Notes: generated by a model from the sequence alone, not told the origin. Positions 55,566 to 64,000 are shown, counted from the stretch's first letter. The stretch: 64,000 nt of DNA from CBDFKJ01 sp965248805 (GCA_965248805.1 CBDFKJ010000009.1:186001-250000); one strand, 5' to 3'. Made by a program: numbers and translations.

Positions 55566-56018
55566 ATGACCACAGGTAGTGGCCATGGCCAGGTCGAGCA
55601 ACTCGATCACCCCGTCATCGACAAGGCATTCGAGGAGACCATGTCGCTGCTCGCCGAGGCGCGAGACTATGCGACCCGGGTCGACCGTGGCGGGGCAGCG
55701 GCCAATGATGCGCACACCGACAGCCCGCAATCACGGCTGCGTGAGCGCGCTGAGGCGTTTCGGGTGACGGCCAGATTGGCGAATGTCATGGTTTGGCTGT
55801 TGGTGCAGCGCGCCGTGCGGGCGGGTGAGGTTGCCGCCGGCGACGAGACCCCGCCGACGCACAGGCTGGGCGACCGACGCGTTTGTACCGACGACGGCAG
55901 TCACCGCGATCCCGAGCTAAGCCAGACTCTGCGTGATTTGCTTCAGCGCAGCCATGCGCTGTATTGCCGGGTCATGCGCCTGGACGATATGCAGGCGGCG
56001 CAGCGCAGTGCCCACTAG
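55566..56018 (+). CDS. DUF1465 protein, RcdA-like (regulator of CtrA degradation)
   Basis: 150 residues from ATG 55566 (gggaggcac ribosome site). 'FEETMSLLAEARDYATRVDR', 'RVTARLANVMVWLLVQRAVR' and 'DLLQRSHALYCRVMRLDDMQ' match the three-helix DUF1465/RcdA family. In Caulobacter RcdA is a ClpXP adaptor that helps proteolysis of the cell-cycle regulator CtrA. Members are limited to alphaproteobacteria, which helps classify the window. Convergent with rpmE. Confidence 0.85.
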   Translation: MTTGSGHGQVEQLDHPVIDKAFEETMSLLAEARDYATRVDRGGAAANDAHTDSPQSRLRERAEAFRVTARLANVMVWLLVQRAVRAGEVAAGDETPPTHRLGDRRVCTDDGSHRDPELSQTLRDLLQRSHALYCRVMRLDDMQAAQRSAH

Positions 56019-56062
56019 TCGGGTTCTGACGGATGACGTCTGCTCGCCGAAGCGCGCGCGGC

Positions 56063-56284
56063 TCAGTTAATTCCGAACGACTTAAAGCGCTTATTGAACT
56101 TTGCGACCTGGCCACCGGAGTCGATCAGCCGGTGCGTTCCGGTCCATGCCGGATGGCTCTTCGGATCGATGTCCAGACGCAGCACTTGGCCTGACTCGCC
56201 GTAGGTCGAGCGGGTCTTGAACTCGGTGCCGTCCGTCATTTGGACGGTGATTTCATGATAGTCGGGATGGATGTCTTTTTTCAT
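56063..56284 (-). CDS. rpmE: 50S ribosomal protein L31 (bL31)
   Basis: 73 residues from ATG 56284. 'MKKDIHPDYHEITVQMTDGT', 'FKTRSTYGESGQVLRLDIDP' and 'KSHPAWTGTHRLIDSGGQVA', then 'KFNKRFKSFGIN'. No zinc-ribbon cysteines (C-minus form), the usual alphaproteobacterial version. Divergent from the ABC exporter gene; this neighbourhood (DUF1465, rpmE, ABC exporter) is common in alphaproteobacteria. Confidence 0.95.
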   Translation of the reverse strand: MKKDIHPDYHEITVQMTDGTEFKTRSTYGESGQVLRLDIDPKSHPAWTGTHRLIDSGGQVAKFNKRFKSFGIN

Positions 56285-56459
56285 TGATGTGCTCCGGTAA
56301 CGGCCTCGGCAAGGCTTATAGCCGAAACCCATCCGTTACGACAAGCGGCCAGAGGCATCGGTCGCTGGTCACGTCCTGGTTACCCATTGCGGTTATATTG
56401 AAGCTGTCGCATGGCTCAAATCCGTGCACAATAGACCCCCTCAGTCCCCGAGCACCCGT

Positions 56460-58301
56460 ATGGCCCAGCCTGTTTCCGCTCCTCCGTCGTCGCAAGATAT
56501 CAGCCTGACCCGCAGCGACCTCAGTCACCTGAGGTGGATGATGCAGTTCGTGCGGCCGTACAAGTTGCGGGCAGTCGCGGCGATGATGGCGCTCATCGTG
56601 TCGTCGGGCCTGGTCCTGGCATTGGGCGTCGGGCTTCGCCTGCTGGTCGATATCGGCTTCGCCAGCGGACAATATCATCTGCTGGACCGGGCGCTGCTTA
56701 CGCTCTTTGGCGGCATCGCCTTTCTGGCCTTTGCCATCTATTGCCGCTTCTATCTTGTGTCCTGGCTGGGCGAGCGCGTCGTCGCCGACGTGCGCAAGGC
56801 CGTCTATAACCACGTCCTTGCGCTTAGCCCCGGCTTCTTCGAGGTCACACGGACCGGCGAGGTCCTGACGCGGCTGACGGCCGATACGACGCTGCTGCAA
56901 ACGGTGATCGCCTCGTCGGCGTCGGTGGCGATCCGCAACACCTTCCTGTTTCTGGGCGGCGCCGCCATGCTGGCGGTGACGAGTCCCAAACTGAGCGGGA
57001 TCGTGGCGCTGGTCGTGCCGCTCGTCGTGGTGCCGATCATCGTCTTCGGTCGCAAGGTTCGCCGGCTCAGCCGAGCCAGCCAGGACCGCGTCGCCGATGT
57101 CGGCGCCTATGTCGACGAAAGCCTGGCGAACATCCGTACGGTGCAGGCCTTCGGTCACGAAGGCGTCGACCGCGACCGCTTCTTCGCGCGGGCGGAAGAA
57201 GCCTATGGCACCGCAATGCTGCGGGTGCGCGCTCGTGCGTGGCTGACGACGACCGTGATCATTCTGGTGTTCGGCGCCATCGGCATCATTTTGTGGTTGG
57301 GCGCGCGTGACGTCATCGCTGGCGGGCTGTCACCGGGTCAACTGTCGGCGTTCGTGTTCTACGCTATTCTGGTGGCGGCCTCGGTGGGCGCCCTGTCGGA
57401 GGTGATCGGCGAACTGCAGCGTGCCGCCGGTGCCACCGAACGCCTGTCGGAGTTGATGCAGGCCAAATCGGAAGTGGCGCCGCCCGCCAATCCCTTGCCA
57501 CTGCCGCGGCCGGTGCGCGGCGATGTGGAGATGCGCGGTGTAACGTTCCACTACCCGTCACGGCCCGACGACGCGGCGCTGCGCGATTACAGTCTCACCG
57601 TTCCCGCCGGCCAGACGGTCGCGCTTGTCGGGCCGTCGGGGGCCGGCAAATCGACGGTCTTTCAGTTGCTGCTCCGATTCTACGATCCGAGCAAAGGGTC
57701 GATTATGCTCGACGGCGTCAATATCGCCGATCTCGATCCGGCGGAGATGCGCGCTCAAATCGGCCTGGTGCCACAGGAGCCGGCGATCTTCTCGGCCGAC
57801 GCCTGGGAGAACATTCGCTACGGGCGCCCCGATGCAACCGACGAGGAAGTGCGCGCCGCGGCCGAAGCGGCGGCGGCGACCGAGTTCCTCGACCTGCTGC
57901 CGCAGGGCTTCAACACGTTTCTGGGCGAGCGCGGCATTCGCTTGAGCGGCGGCGAGCGCCAGCGTGTCGCTATCGCCCGCGCCATCCTGCGCGGCTCGCG
58001 CGTGCTGCTGCTCGATGAAGCGACCAGTGCGCTGGATGCGGAAAGCGAACGCGCGGTCCAGGGCGCCCTGGAGCGGCTTATGCAGGACCGCACCACCCTG
58101 GTCATCGCCCATCGATTGGCGACCGTGCTGAAGGCCGACCGCATCGTGGTCATGGACGGCGGAAAAATCATCGACACCGGCACCCACGCCGAGCTTACGC
58201 AGCGTGGCGGTCTGTACGGCCGGCTGGCTAAGCTGCAGTTCTACACCGAGCGATTCGCCGCCGAGCGCGAGGCGCGGCCGAAGGAAGCGGCCTACTCCTA
58301 G
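56460..58301 (+). CDS. ABC exporter, fused permease and ATPase (MsbA-like)
   Basis: 613 residues from ATG 56460 (GTG 56424 would add 12). Six-helix membrane domain (about 25-320), with 'YLVSWLGERVVADVRKAVYN' and 'NIRTVQAFGHEGVDRDRFFA' coupling segments. The ATPase domain has Walker A 'TVALVGPSGAGKSTVFQLLL', Q-loop 'IGLVPQEPAIFSADAWENIR', signature 'GIRLSGGERQRVAIARAILR', Walker B 'RVLLLDEATSALDAESERAV' and H-loop 'TTLVIAHRLATVLKADRIVV'. All motifs are intact; homodimeric export of lipids or drugs is typical. Confidence 0.93.
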   Translation: MAQPVSAPPSSQDISLTRSDLSHLRWMMQFVRPYKLRAVAAMMALIVSSGLVLALGVGLRLLVDIGFASGQYHLLDRALLTLFGGIAFLAFAIYCRFYLVSWLGERVVADVRKAVYNHVLALSPGFFEVTRTGEVLTRLTADTTLLQTVIASSASVAIRNTFLFLGGAAMLAVTSPKLSGIVALVVPLVVVPIIVFGRKVRRLSRASQDRVADVGAYVDESLANIRTVQAFGHEGVDRDRFFARAEEAYGTAMLRVRARAWLTTTVIILVFGAIGIILWLGARDVIAGGLSPGQLSAFVFYAILVAASVGALSEVIGELQRAAGATERLSELMQAKSEVAPPANPLPLPRPVRGDVEMRGVTFHYPSRPDDAALRDYSLTVPAGQTVALVGPSGAGKSTVFQLLLRFYDPSKGSIMLDGVNIADLDPAEMRAQIGLVPQEPAIFSADAWENIRYGRPDATDEEVRAAAEAAAATEFLDLLPQGFNTFLGERGIRLSGGERQRVAIARAILRGSRVLLLDEATSALDAESERAVQGALERLMQDRTTLVIAHRLATVLKADRIVVMDGGKIIDTGTHAELTQRGGLYGRLAKLQFYTERFAAEREARPKEAAYS

Positions 58302-58471
58302 CCGGCTCGGTCATGCACTCAGCCGACAGCCGGGTCAGTGGCGGGGCGGCTACGTCGGCTATTCAGCCAACACCGGTCGTATTTCCGAGACGTTGCGCGC
58401 TTCCGCCCGTAGCCATCACCGGAACTCGTGCACAATTTGGGAACGTGCTACGAACAGCTACAATGCCTTAG
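58302..58471. other. Intergenic
   Basis: 170 bp between the ABC exporter stop and IS-B copy 3. No gene and no clear terminator seen. Confidence 0.4.
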
Positions 58472-59902
58472 CAGCCCGTTGAAAAAGTGGCGGCCATCTG
58501 ACTCTGTGACGAGGGCATGGTTCGAGTCGGGAGCTTCGTCATGGCGTTGGGACGACAAGGGGATCGACAGGTGGACTTGATGGTCAGTTGGGCAGAGATG
58601 CCTCGCTCGCCCGGCCACGTGTTTTACGACCAGCTGCAGGAGGTGCTGGTCGATGCCGGTTTCGATGCGTTCGCCGAGGACCTGTGTGAGCCCTATTACG
58701 CGCCAGGGATCGGACGTCCGGGAATCCCACCGGGGCGTTACTTCCGGATGCACCTGGTCGGCTACTTCGAAGGCCTCGACAGTGAGCGGGCGTTGGAGTG
58801 GCGGTGCGCCGACAGCTTGTCGCTGCGTGAGTTCTTGCGCCTGGAGGCGCGCGCACGTGTGCCTGACCACTCGTCGTTGAGCACGATCCGCAGCCGCACG
58901 CGGTGCATGAGGCAGTGTTCGCCTGGGTGCTGGACGTTCTTGGCGAGCACGGCCTGGTCAAGGGCGAGCGGATTGGGGTCGATGCTTCGACCATGGAGGC
59001 GAACGCGGCGCTGCGCTCGATCGTGCGCCGCGACAGCGGCGAAAGCTATCGCCAGATGCTGCAGCGCATGGCCGCCGACAGCGGGATCGAGACCGCGGCG
59101 AATGACTTGGCGCAGATGGATCGGCGGCGCAAGGGCAAGAAACTCTCCAATGCGGACTGGGTCTCGACGCGGAGGCCAAAATCGCCAGGATGAAGGACGG
59201 CACGACGCATCTGGCCTACAAGCCCGAACACGCGGTCGACCTCGACACCGGGGCGGTGATCGCGGCCGAGCTGTATCCGGCCGATCAGGGCGACACGACC
59301 ACCCTGCCGACAACGTTGACGTCAGCCGAGGCCAAGCTGGCGGCTGTGGGCGCAGCGCCGACGGCCGACGAACCGGCGGAGCTGGTGACCGACAAAGGCT
59401 ACTTCGGCCGCGAGGTGCTGAAGTCCCTTGCCGACGGCGCCTGGACGACCCGCATCGCCGAACCGAAGGGCAAGGGGCTCTCGCGCTGGCACGGCGACGA
59501 CGCCGCTCGGCGGGCCGTTTACAACAACCGCAACCGATTGCTGTCGGGCGTGGCGAAGGCCGCGTTCAAACTCCGCGCCGAAGTGGTCGAGCGGGGCTTC
59601 GCCCAGGTCCTCGATCGCGGCGGCATGCGCCGCACTTGGCTGCGCGGGCGCGAGAACATCAGCAAGCGCTATCTGATCCACGTCGCCGGACACAACCTGG
59701 GCGTCCTATTGCGCCAGTTGATCGGCGCCGGGACCCCGCGAGAGGCTGCGGCCAAGGGCTTGGCGGTCCTGCTGCTTGTCTTGCGACAGGAACAATCGCT
59801 GATCATTATCCTCGCCCTCAATAACCCCCCGGCGCCGGGTCTCGCCGCCGCCATTGTTATCACGCCCGATGCTTCATCAACTCAGTCTTCTTCAACGGGC
59901 TG
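58472..59902 (+). mobile_element. IS-B copy 3 (1431 bp), transposase broken by two deletions
   Basis: Ends cagcccgttgaaaaagt and cttcttcaacgggctg, flanks TTAG and CTAG. This copy keeps the 8 bp caggaggt that copies 1 and 2 lack, so its first frame runs from 58517 ('MPRSPGHVFYDQLQEVLVDA', 'GFDAFAEDLCEPYYAPGIGR') to about 58890. It shares both 7-bp deletions (about 58891 and 59168) that shift the frame; the pieces restart at ATG 58903 (MHEAVFAWVLDVLGEHGLVK) and at ATG 59190, the latter overlapping the previous TGA as ATGA. It represents the least degraded IS-B state in the window. Confidence 0.9.
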
Positions 59903-60180
59903 CTAGATAGCCTGAACTGAAGCTGGAGCTTCGTCATGAACTGGATTTCCAACCTTCGGCGCCCCTCTGCAATTAAGAAATACGCAAGAAAACTGGGCCC
60001 GCTGCTTGCGAGAAGGTACGGCAAATCAAACACATACACGGCGGGTCAGATTAAGAAAACCGCTGAGCACGCACGCTTGCCGCTTGCTTACATTTGTTAT
60101 GGCTACGCCATGTACATTGGGGAAGACGACTTCGATATACTCCATCGCGAATTGGGGCAATCGTGTGACTATGAGGCTAC

Positions 60181-61634
60181 CAGCCCGTTGACGAAGTCCG
60201 GCGTGTCTGATTCTGTCTGAACATAGAGATTTAGACGGGCGTCGTGCGATGGCATTGAGACGACAGAGCGAGGTTCAGGGTGACCTCGTGGTGACATGGG
60301 CGGAGATGCCGCGTTCGCCTGGACACGCGTTTTTCGACCGGCTGCATGAGTTGCTGACCGAGTCTGGCTTTGACGGCTTCGTGGAGGCGACGTGCAAGCC
60401 ATACTACGCACCTCGGACGGGGGCTCCTTCGCTGCCGCCGGGGCGTTATTTCCGGATGCACATGATCGGCTATTTCGAGGGCATCGGCAGCGAGCGCGGC
60501 ATCGCTTGGCGCTGTTCGGATTCGCTGTCGCTTCGCGCGTTTCTGCGGTTGGCGAACCGGGACAAGGTTCCCGATCATTCCTGGTTGTCGAAGACGCGCG
60601 GCCGGCTGCCGCACGAGGTCCATGAAAAGGTTTTCGACTGGGTTCTGGCTCTCGTCGCCGCGCGCGGTCTGGTGAAGGGCGAGCGGATCGGCGTCGACGG
60701 CTCGACGATGGAAGCCAACGCCGCCCTGCGAGCCATCGTGCGGCGCGATAGCGGCGAGACCTATCGCGAGATGCTGACGCAAATGGCGAAGGAGAGTGGC
60801 GTCGAAACGCCGACGATCGACGACCTCGTCCGGCTCGATCGCCGGCGGAAGGGCAAGAAGCTTTCGAACAAGGATTGGACGAGCCCGACCGATCCTGATG
60901 CGAAGATCGCGCGGATGAAGGACGGCACCACGCATCTGGCCTACAAGCCCGAGCACGCGGTCGATCTCGACACCGGCGTCATCGTTGCGGCACCGATCTA
61001 TCCAGCCGATGAAGGCGACACGACGACTTTGCCTGGGACGCTGGAGGCGGCCGCGCGCAACCTCGCCGAGGTCGGCCTGGCTCCAACACGGGCAGAGCCC
61101 TGCGGTCTCGTTGGCGACAAGGGCTATCATTCACGCGAGGGGCTGAAAGACCTCGACGGCGGCGTCTGGAAAACGCGGATCTCCGAGCCGGAGCCCGCCA
61201 ACGGCTATCTGCGCTGGCATGGCGACCAGGCGGCACGTCAGGCTGTCTACGCCAACCGGGCGCGATTGAAGTCCGGCGTCGCGCGGAACGCCATGCGCAG
61301 GCGCGGTGAGATGGTCGAGCGCAGCTTCGCCCATGTCCTCGACCGTGGCGGCATGCGCCGCGCGTTGCTGCGGGCGCGCGAGAACGTCCACAAACGCTAC
61401 CTGATCCATGTCGCCGGGTTCAATCTCGGCATTCTGATGCGCGCGCTGTTCGGATCAGGCACGCCGAGGGAGGCTGCGAGTGCAAAGAGCACCCTTTTGT
61501 TCGTTATTCAGTTCGATGCTGCCCTGGCGATCGCCATCGTGGCGAACATCGAAGGCAAACCAGCCATGCTCGTCATCATCATCATCGTCGCCCCCGAAAC
61601 CGATTGATCAAAGCGCGACTTCATCACCGGGCTG
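60181..61634 (+). mobile_element. IS-A copy 2 (1454 bp)
   Basis: Ends cagcccgttgacgaagt (60181) and acttcatcaccgggctg (61634), flanked by CTAC and CTAT; host-gene reconstruction indicates an original CTAT with one mutated base. Opposite orientation to the copy at 12838-14291 and the same length. Confidence 0.88.
60249..61607 (+). CDS. Transposase of IS-A copy 2
   Basis: 452 residues from ATG 60249, nearly identical to the copy at 12865-14223. The uninterrupted DDE frame includes 'GVDGSTMEANAALRAIVRRD', 'MKDGTTHLAYKPEHAVDLDT', 'LVGDKGYHSREGLKDLDGGV' and 'MVERSFAHVLDRGGMRRALL'. Here 'THLAYKPEH' has the tyrosine found also in IS-B, where copy 1 has cysteine, so this copy is more likely the active one. 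A candidate source of enzyme for the defective IS-B copies, whose ends are similar. Confidence 0.88.
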   Translation: MALRRQSEVQGDLVVTWAEMPRSPGHAFFDRLHELLTESGFDGFVEATCKPYYAPRTGAPSLPPGRYFRMHMIGYFEGIGSERGIAWRCSDSLSLRAFLRLANRDKVPDHSWLSKTRGRLPHEVHEKVFDWVLALVAARGLVKGERIGVDGSTMEANAALRAIVRRDSGETYREMLTQMAKESGVETPTIDDLVRLDRRRKGKKLSNKDWTSPTDPDAKIARMKDGTTHLAYKPEHAVDLDTGVIVAAPIYPADEGDTTTLPGTLEAAARNLAEVGLAPTRAEPCGLVGDKGYHSREGLKDLDGGVWKTRISEPEPANGYLRWHGDQAARQAVYANRARLKSGVARNAMRRRGEMVERSFAHVLDRGGMRRALLRARENVHKRYLIHVAGFNLGILMRALFGSGTPREAASAKSTLLFVIQFDAALAIAIVANIEGKPAMLVIIIIVAPETD

Positions 61635-61788
61635 CTATGAGGCACGATGTAGCCCAGGTATGCTTTTCCGGGAATAGCAACTTCTCAGTTGATGAAGCCA
61701 TTGCTTACGGAATAGCCGCCGGTGGTGTCTTTGGACTTGGTGGTGGAATTGACGCCAATACAGGCGGAGGCGCTTCAAGCAGCGACTA

Positions 61789-62922
61789 GTGGATTGATCG
61801 GAATGAAAGAGTCCGAATTGGGATTCCGTATTTTGCTGTGTTATGCGAATCTGGCGCATGCGCAGTGGAATCTCCTTCACCCTATCCGCCGGCGACCGTC
61901 AGCGATTGCGCGCGGTCGTCGCGGATCCCAAGAGCCCGCAGAAACACGTCTGGCGGGCACATATTGTCCTTCTCAGCGGCGAGGGTCTGGGCACCTCGGC
62001 GATCATGACCGAGACCGGCAAGTCCAAGACCTGCGTGTGGCGCTGGCAAGAGCGGTTCATGCACGAGGGTGTCGGCGGCCTGCTTCGCGACAAGTCCCGT
62101 CCGCCCGGCAAGGCGCCGGTCCCGCTCGATCGTGTCGCCGAGATCGTGCGCCTGACGCAGCAACCGCCGCCGTTTGAGGCGACCCACTGGACGTTGCGCG
62201 CGATGGCCAGGGCGGCCGGTATTGCCGCCTCGACGGTGCAGGCGATCTGGAAGGCTCACGGTCTCAGCCCGCACCGCTGGCGCAACTTCAAGCTGTCGAC
62301 CGACCCTGCCTTCGCCGAGAAACTCACCGATATCGTCGGCCTGTATGTCGACCCGCCGGCCCATGCGGTGGTGTTGTCGATCGATGAGAAGTCACAGATC
62401 CAGGCGCTCGACCGCCGGTCTGCCGATGAAGAAGGGACGCGCCGGCACCATGACTACAAACGGCACGGCACGACCACGCTGTTTGCGGCGCTCAACGTTC
62501 TGGACGGAACGGTGATCGGCCAGAACATGCAGCGCCACCGCCATCAGGAGTTCATCCGCTTCCTCAACCGCATCGAGCGCACGGTGCCGGCGGACAAGGC
62601 CATCCACGCGATCGTCGACAACTACGCGGCGCACAACAAGGACAAGGTCCGCGCCTGGCTCGCCCGCCATCCGCGCTGGACTTTCCACTTCACACCGACC
62701 TCCTGCTCGTGGCTCAATGCCGTCGAGGGCTTCTTCGCAAAACTCACCCGGCGGCGGCTCAAGCACGGCGTCTTCCATTCCGTCGTCGATCTCCAGGCCG
62801 CAATCAACCGCTTCGTCCGCGAATACAATGCGGCCAACCCACAGCCATTCATATGGAAAGCCGACCCCGACGACATCATCGCAGCCCGAAACCGAGGGTT
62901 CCAAACGTTGGAATCAATCCAC
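61789..62922 (+). mobile_element. IS630 copy 3, complete (1134 bp)
   Basis: Terminal gtggattgat (61789) and atcaatccac (62922) with TA on each side (61787-61788 and 62923-62924). Full-length version of the two damaged copies at 9985-10889 and 21846-22723; all three are in the same orientation. Confidence 0.92.
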
Positions 62923-62925
62923 TAG
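61843..62925 (+). CDS. IS630-family transposase (Tc1/mariner type), intact
   Basis: 360 residues from ATG 61843. The N-terminal homeodomain-like HTH contains 'GEGLGTSAIMTETGKSKTCV' and 'WRWQERFMHEGVGGLLRDKS'. The DDE domain has 'HAVVLSIDEKSQIQALDRRS' (first D), 'AIHAIVDNYAAHNKDKVRAW' (second D) and 'TPTSCSWLNAVEGFFAKLTR' (E). The stop TAG is completed by the target TA plus the next G. Since the other copies have lesions, this is the probable source of activity. Confidence 0.93.
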   Translation: MRIWRMRSGISFTLSAGDRQRLRAVVADPKSPQKHVWRAHIVLLSGEGLGTSAIMTETGKSKTCVWRWQERFMHEGVGGLLRDKSRPPGKAPVPLDRVAEIVRLTQQPPPFEATHWTLRAMARAAGIAASTVQAIWKAHGLSPHRWRNFKLSTDPAFAEKLTDIVGLYVDPPAHAVVLSIDEKSQIQALDRRSADEEGTRRHHDYKRHGTTTLFAALNVLDGTVIGQNMQRHRHQEFIRFLNRIERTVPADKAIHAIVDNYAAHNKDKVRAWLARHPRWTFHFTPTSCSWLNAVEGFFAKLTRRRLKHGVFHSVVDLQAAINRFVREYNAANPQPFIWKADPDDIIAARNRGFQTLESIH

Positions 62926-63098
62926 CGCACCCGATAGACCAAGTCAGATGCTACTGGATGGCCGCTCGGGGTCAGATTCGGTAGTTCGCTAAGGTCGTCG
63001 CGATTTACCGCTGTGCACGTGCGAGCGGACATTGCGAGGCGCCACTCCAGTTCACCGGTCCATAACCCGGCGGCGCCCGTCCTACTTGCACCCCAGGC
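62926..63098. other. Intergenic
   Basis: 173 bp between IS630 and the OmpA-domain gene. No gene recognised. Confidence 0.4.
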
Positions 63099-64000
63099 TC
63101 AGCGCTCCGTCAGCTTGAATTCGATACGCCGGTTCTTGCGGAACGAGTCCTCGGTACGGCCGAGGTCCAGCGGGTGATGCTCGCCGAAGCCTGCCGCTAC
63201 CAGGCGGCCCTGCGGGATGCTTTGCTGCACCAGATACTGAACGACGGAGATTGCCCGCGCCGCCGATAGCTCCCAGTTCGATGGGAAGCGTGCGGTGCTG
63301 ATCGGGCGAATGTCGGTGTGACCGTCGACGCGGATCACCCAGTCGATGCCTTCGGGGATGTCGGATGCGATTTCCTTCAGCGCGTTCGACAGGCGTAGCA
63401 ATTGCTCCTTGCCTTCGTCCTCGAGCGCCGCCTCACCGGTGTTGAACAGCACCTCGGATTGGAAGACGAAGCGATCGCCGACGATGCGTATGTCCTCGCG
63501 GTCGCCCAACACCTCACGCAGGCGGCCAAAGAATTCCGAGCGGTAGCGTGCCAGTTCCTGCACCTTGGTGGCGAGCGCCTGGTTCAGGCGGCTGCCGAGA
63601 TCGGCGATCACCACCTCTTGATCCTGGTTGCGGGTCTCCGAGGCTTCCAGGGCCTCGTTCAAGGCCGCGATCTGCAGCCGCAGCTCGCCGAGTTGTTGGT
63701 TCAACAACGCGACCCGTTGCAGCGCTTCCTCGGAGACCGTGGTTTGTTCGAGGAATGACAGCTCCGCCGTTTCGGCGCGCGCCAACAGATCGTTCAGGCG
63801 GATGTCACGATCGGCGACCTCGCGTTGCGCCAGCGCGGTGCGCTCCTGCTCGGTGGACAGTTGCGCCTCCAGCTCCAGCGAGCGATCGCGCAGCGCCAAC
63901 ATCTCGGCGTCAAGATCGGTGATATTGGCCAGCGCCACTTCCAACTCTTCCTGCGAGACATCGAGGCTCTGGGCCAGCTCCGCTACGCGCGTCTCCAACT
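63099..64000 (-). CDS. Peptidoglycan-binding OmpA/MotB-like protein with coiled coil, partial
   Basis: At least 300 residues; the 5' end lies beyond the window. The upstream part is a long heptad coiled coil ('EVALANITDLDAEMLALRDR', 'LLNQQLGELRLQIAALNEAL'), followed by an OmpA-C domain: 'VLFNTGEAALEDEGKEQLLR', 'WVIRVDGHTDIRPISTARFP', 'NWELSAARAISVVQYLVQQS' and 'RKNRRIEFKLTER'. The conserved D and R that hold diaminopimelate are present. Such proteins link a membrane-anchored coiled coil to the cell wall, as MotB-like stators or TolR/Pal-like tethers; without the N-terminus the exact type is open. Confidence 0.88.
   Translation of the reverse strand, partial: LETRVAELAQSLDVSQEELEVALANITDLDAEMLALRDRSLELEAQLSTEQERTALAQREVADRDIRLNDLLARAETAELSFLEQTTVSEEALQRVALLNQQLGELRLQIAALNEALEASETRNQDQEVVIADLGSRLNQALATKVQELARYRSEFFGRLREVLGDREDIRIVGDRFVFQSEVLFNTGEAALEDEGKEQLLRLSNALKEIASDIPEGIDWVIRVDGHTDIRPISTARFPSNWELSAARAISVVQYLVQQSIPQGRLVAAGFGEHHPLDLGRTEDSFRKNRRIEFKLTER

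Larger units (their letters stand above)
59936..61789 (+). pseudogene. DUF6559 family gene split by IS-A copy 2
   Basis: ATG 59936: MNWISNLRRPSAIKKYARKL, 'GPLLARRYGKSNTYTAGQIK', 'KTAEHARLPLAYICYGYAMY' and 'GEDDFDILHRELGQSCDYEA', cut at 60180. After IS-A the frame resumes at 61635: gct atg agg cac gives 'MRHDVAQVCFSGNSNFSVDE', then 'AIAYGIAAGGVFGLGGGIDA' and a Gly/Ser tail to TAG 61787-61789. Joining the pieces with a single CTAT gives about 130 residues, the length and low-complexity tail typical of DUF6559 proteins (function unknown). IS630 copy 3 inserted exactly at the stop codon, which it leaves intact. Confidence 0.75.

Noticed and set aside
1..64000. CRISPR arrays, rRNA operons, prophage or conjugation genes
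   Set aside because: No regularly spaced direct repeats, rRNA sequences, integrase, relaxase or phage structural genes were recognised.

Overview
The window is high-GC chromosomal DNA that looks alphaproteobacterial. It encodes a DUF1465/RcdA-like protein (CtrA-degradation adaptor family), a type-B L36 protein, a glcDEF glycolate oxidase cluster, an MsrP-type Tat protein, and an ALDH16 - deoA - upp operon. I cannot name genus or species from sequence alone; Rhodospirillales-like is only an impression.

Layout. (1) 1-24.1 kb and 26.1-30.7 kb are an insertion-sequence graveyard. It holds IS256, IS110/IS1111, IS21, IS5 (two kinds), IS630, IS3, IS1595 and two related DDE elements here called IS-A and IS-B. 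Between them lie relics: a LysR fragment, a truncated topoisomerase I, a VOC fragment, a VRR-NUC nuclease cut by three ISs, a cyclase C-terminus, a nuclease (SNase) C-terminus, a haem-protein tail and an autotransporter with a frameshifted signal peptide. Intact islands are an M23 peptidase, a VapBC-type toxin-antitoxin pair and a LysR regulator. A low-GC patch at 7.48-8.84 kb carries a decayed HEPN-like gene and a putative PD-(D/E)XK nuclease. (2) 24.1-33.2 kb holds ribokinase, a frameshifted universal stress protein, manC (GDP-mannose supply), a VOC gene cleanly disrupted by IS-B, a flavin-dependent tryptophan-halogenase-family gene and a VWA/DUF1194 protein. (3) 33.5-58.3 kb is mostly conserved housekeeping DNA: FtsH (one frameshift), ALDH16-deoA-upp salvage/catabolism, trxB, GNAT, msrP, MFS, two tandem TPR proteins, DUF3052, glcD-glcE-unknown membrane protein-glcF, rpmJ, apaG, folE, trkH, argE, hsp20, a cysteine hydrolase, the rcdA-like gene, rpmE and an ABC exporter. 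(4) 58.4-62.9 kb is a second IS cluster (IS-B, IS-A, IS630) that splits a DUF6559 gene. The window ends in an OmpA-domain coiled-coil gene running off the edge.

The IS copies are informative. IS-A occurs twice in inverted orientation 46 kb apart. IS630 occurs three times in direct orientation (one intact, one with a 7-bp tandem duplication, one internally deleted). IS-B occurs three times, all sharing the same two frameshifting 7-bp deletions, yet one copy has a perfect TTAA target duplication whose removal restores the host gene. That implies movement driven in trans. Several conserved genes carry single-base frameshifts (ftsH, usp, autotransporter), which may be real decay or assembly/sequencing error; raw reads would decide.

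I did not find CRISPR arrays, rRNA or convincing tRNA genes. The best candidates for something less well described are the IS1111-type guide-RNA locus at about 1-2.4 kb, the HEPN/nuclease remnant, the trans-mobilised IS-B and the membrane gene embedded in glcDEF.
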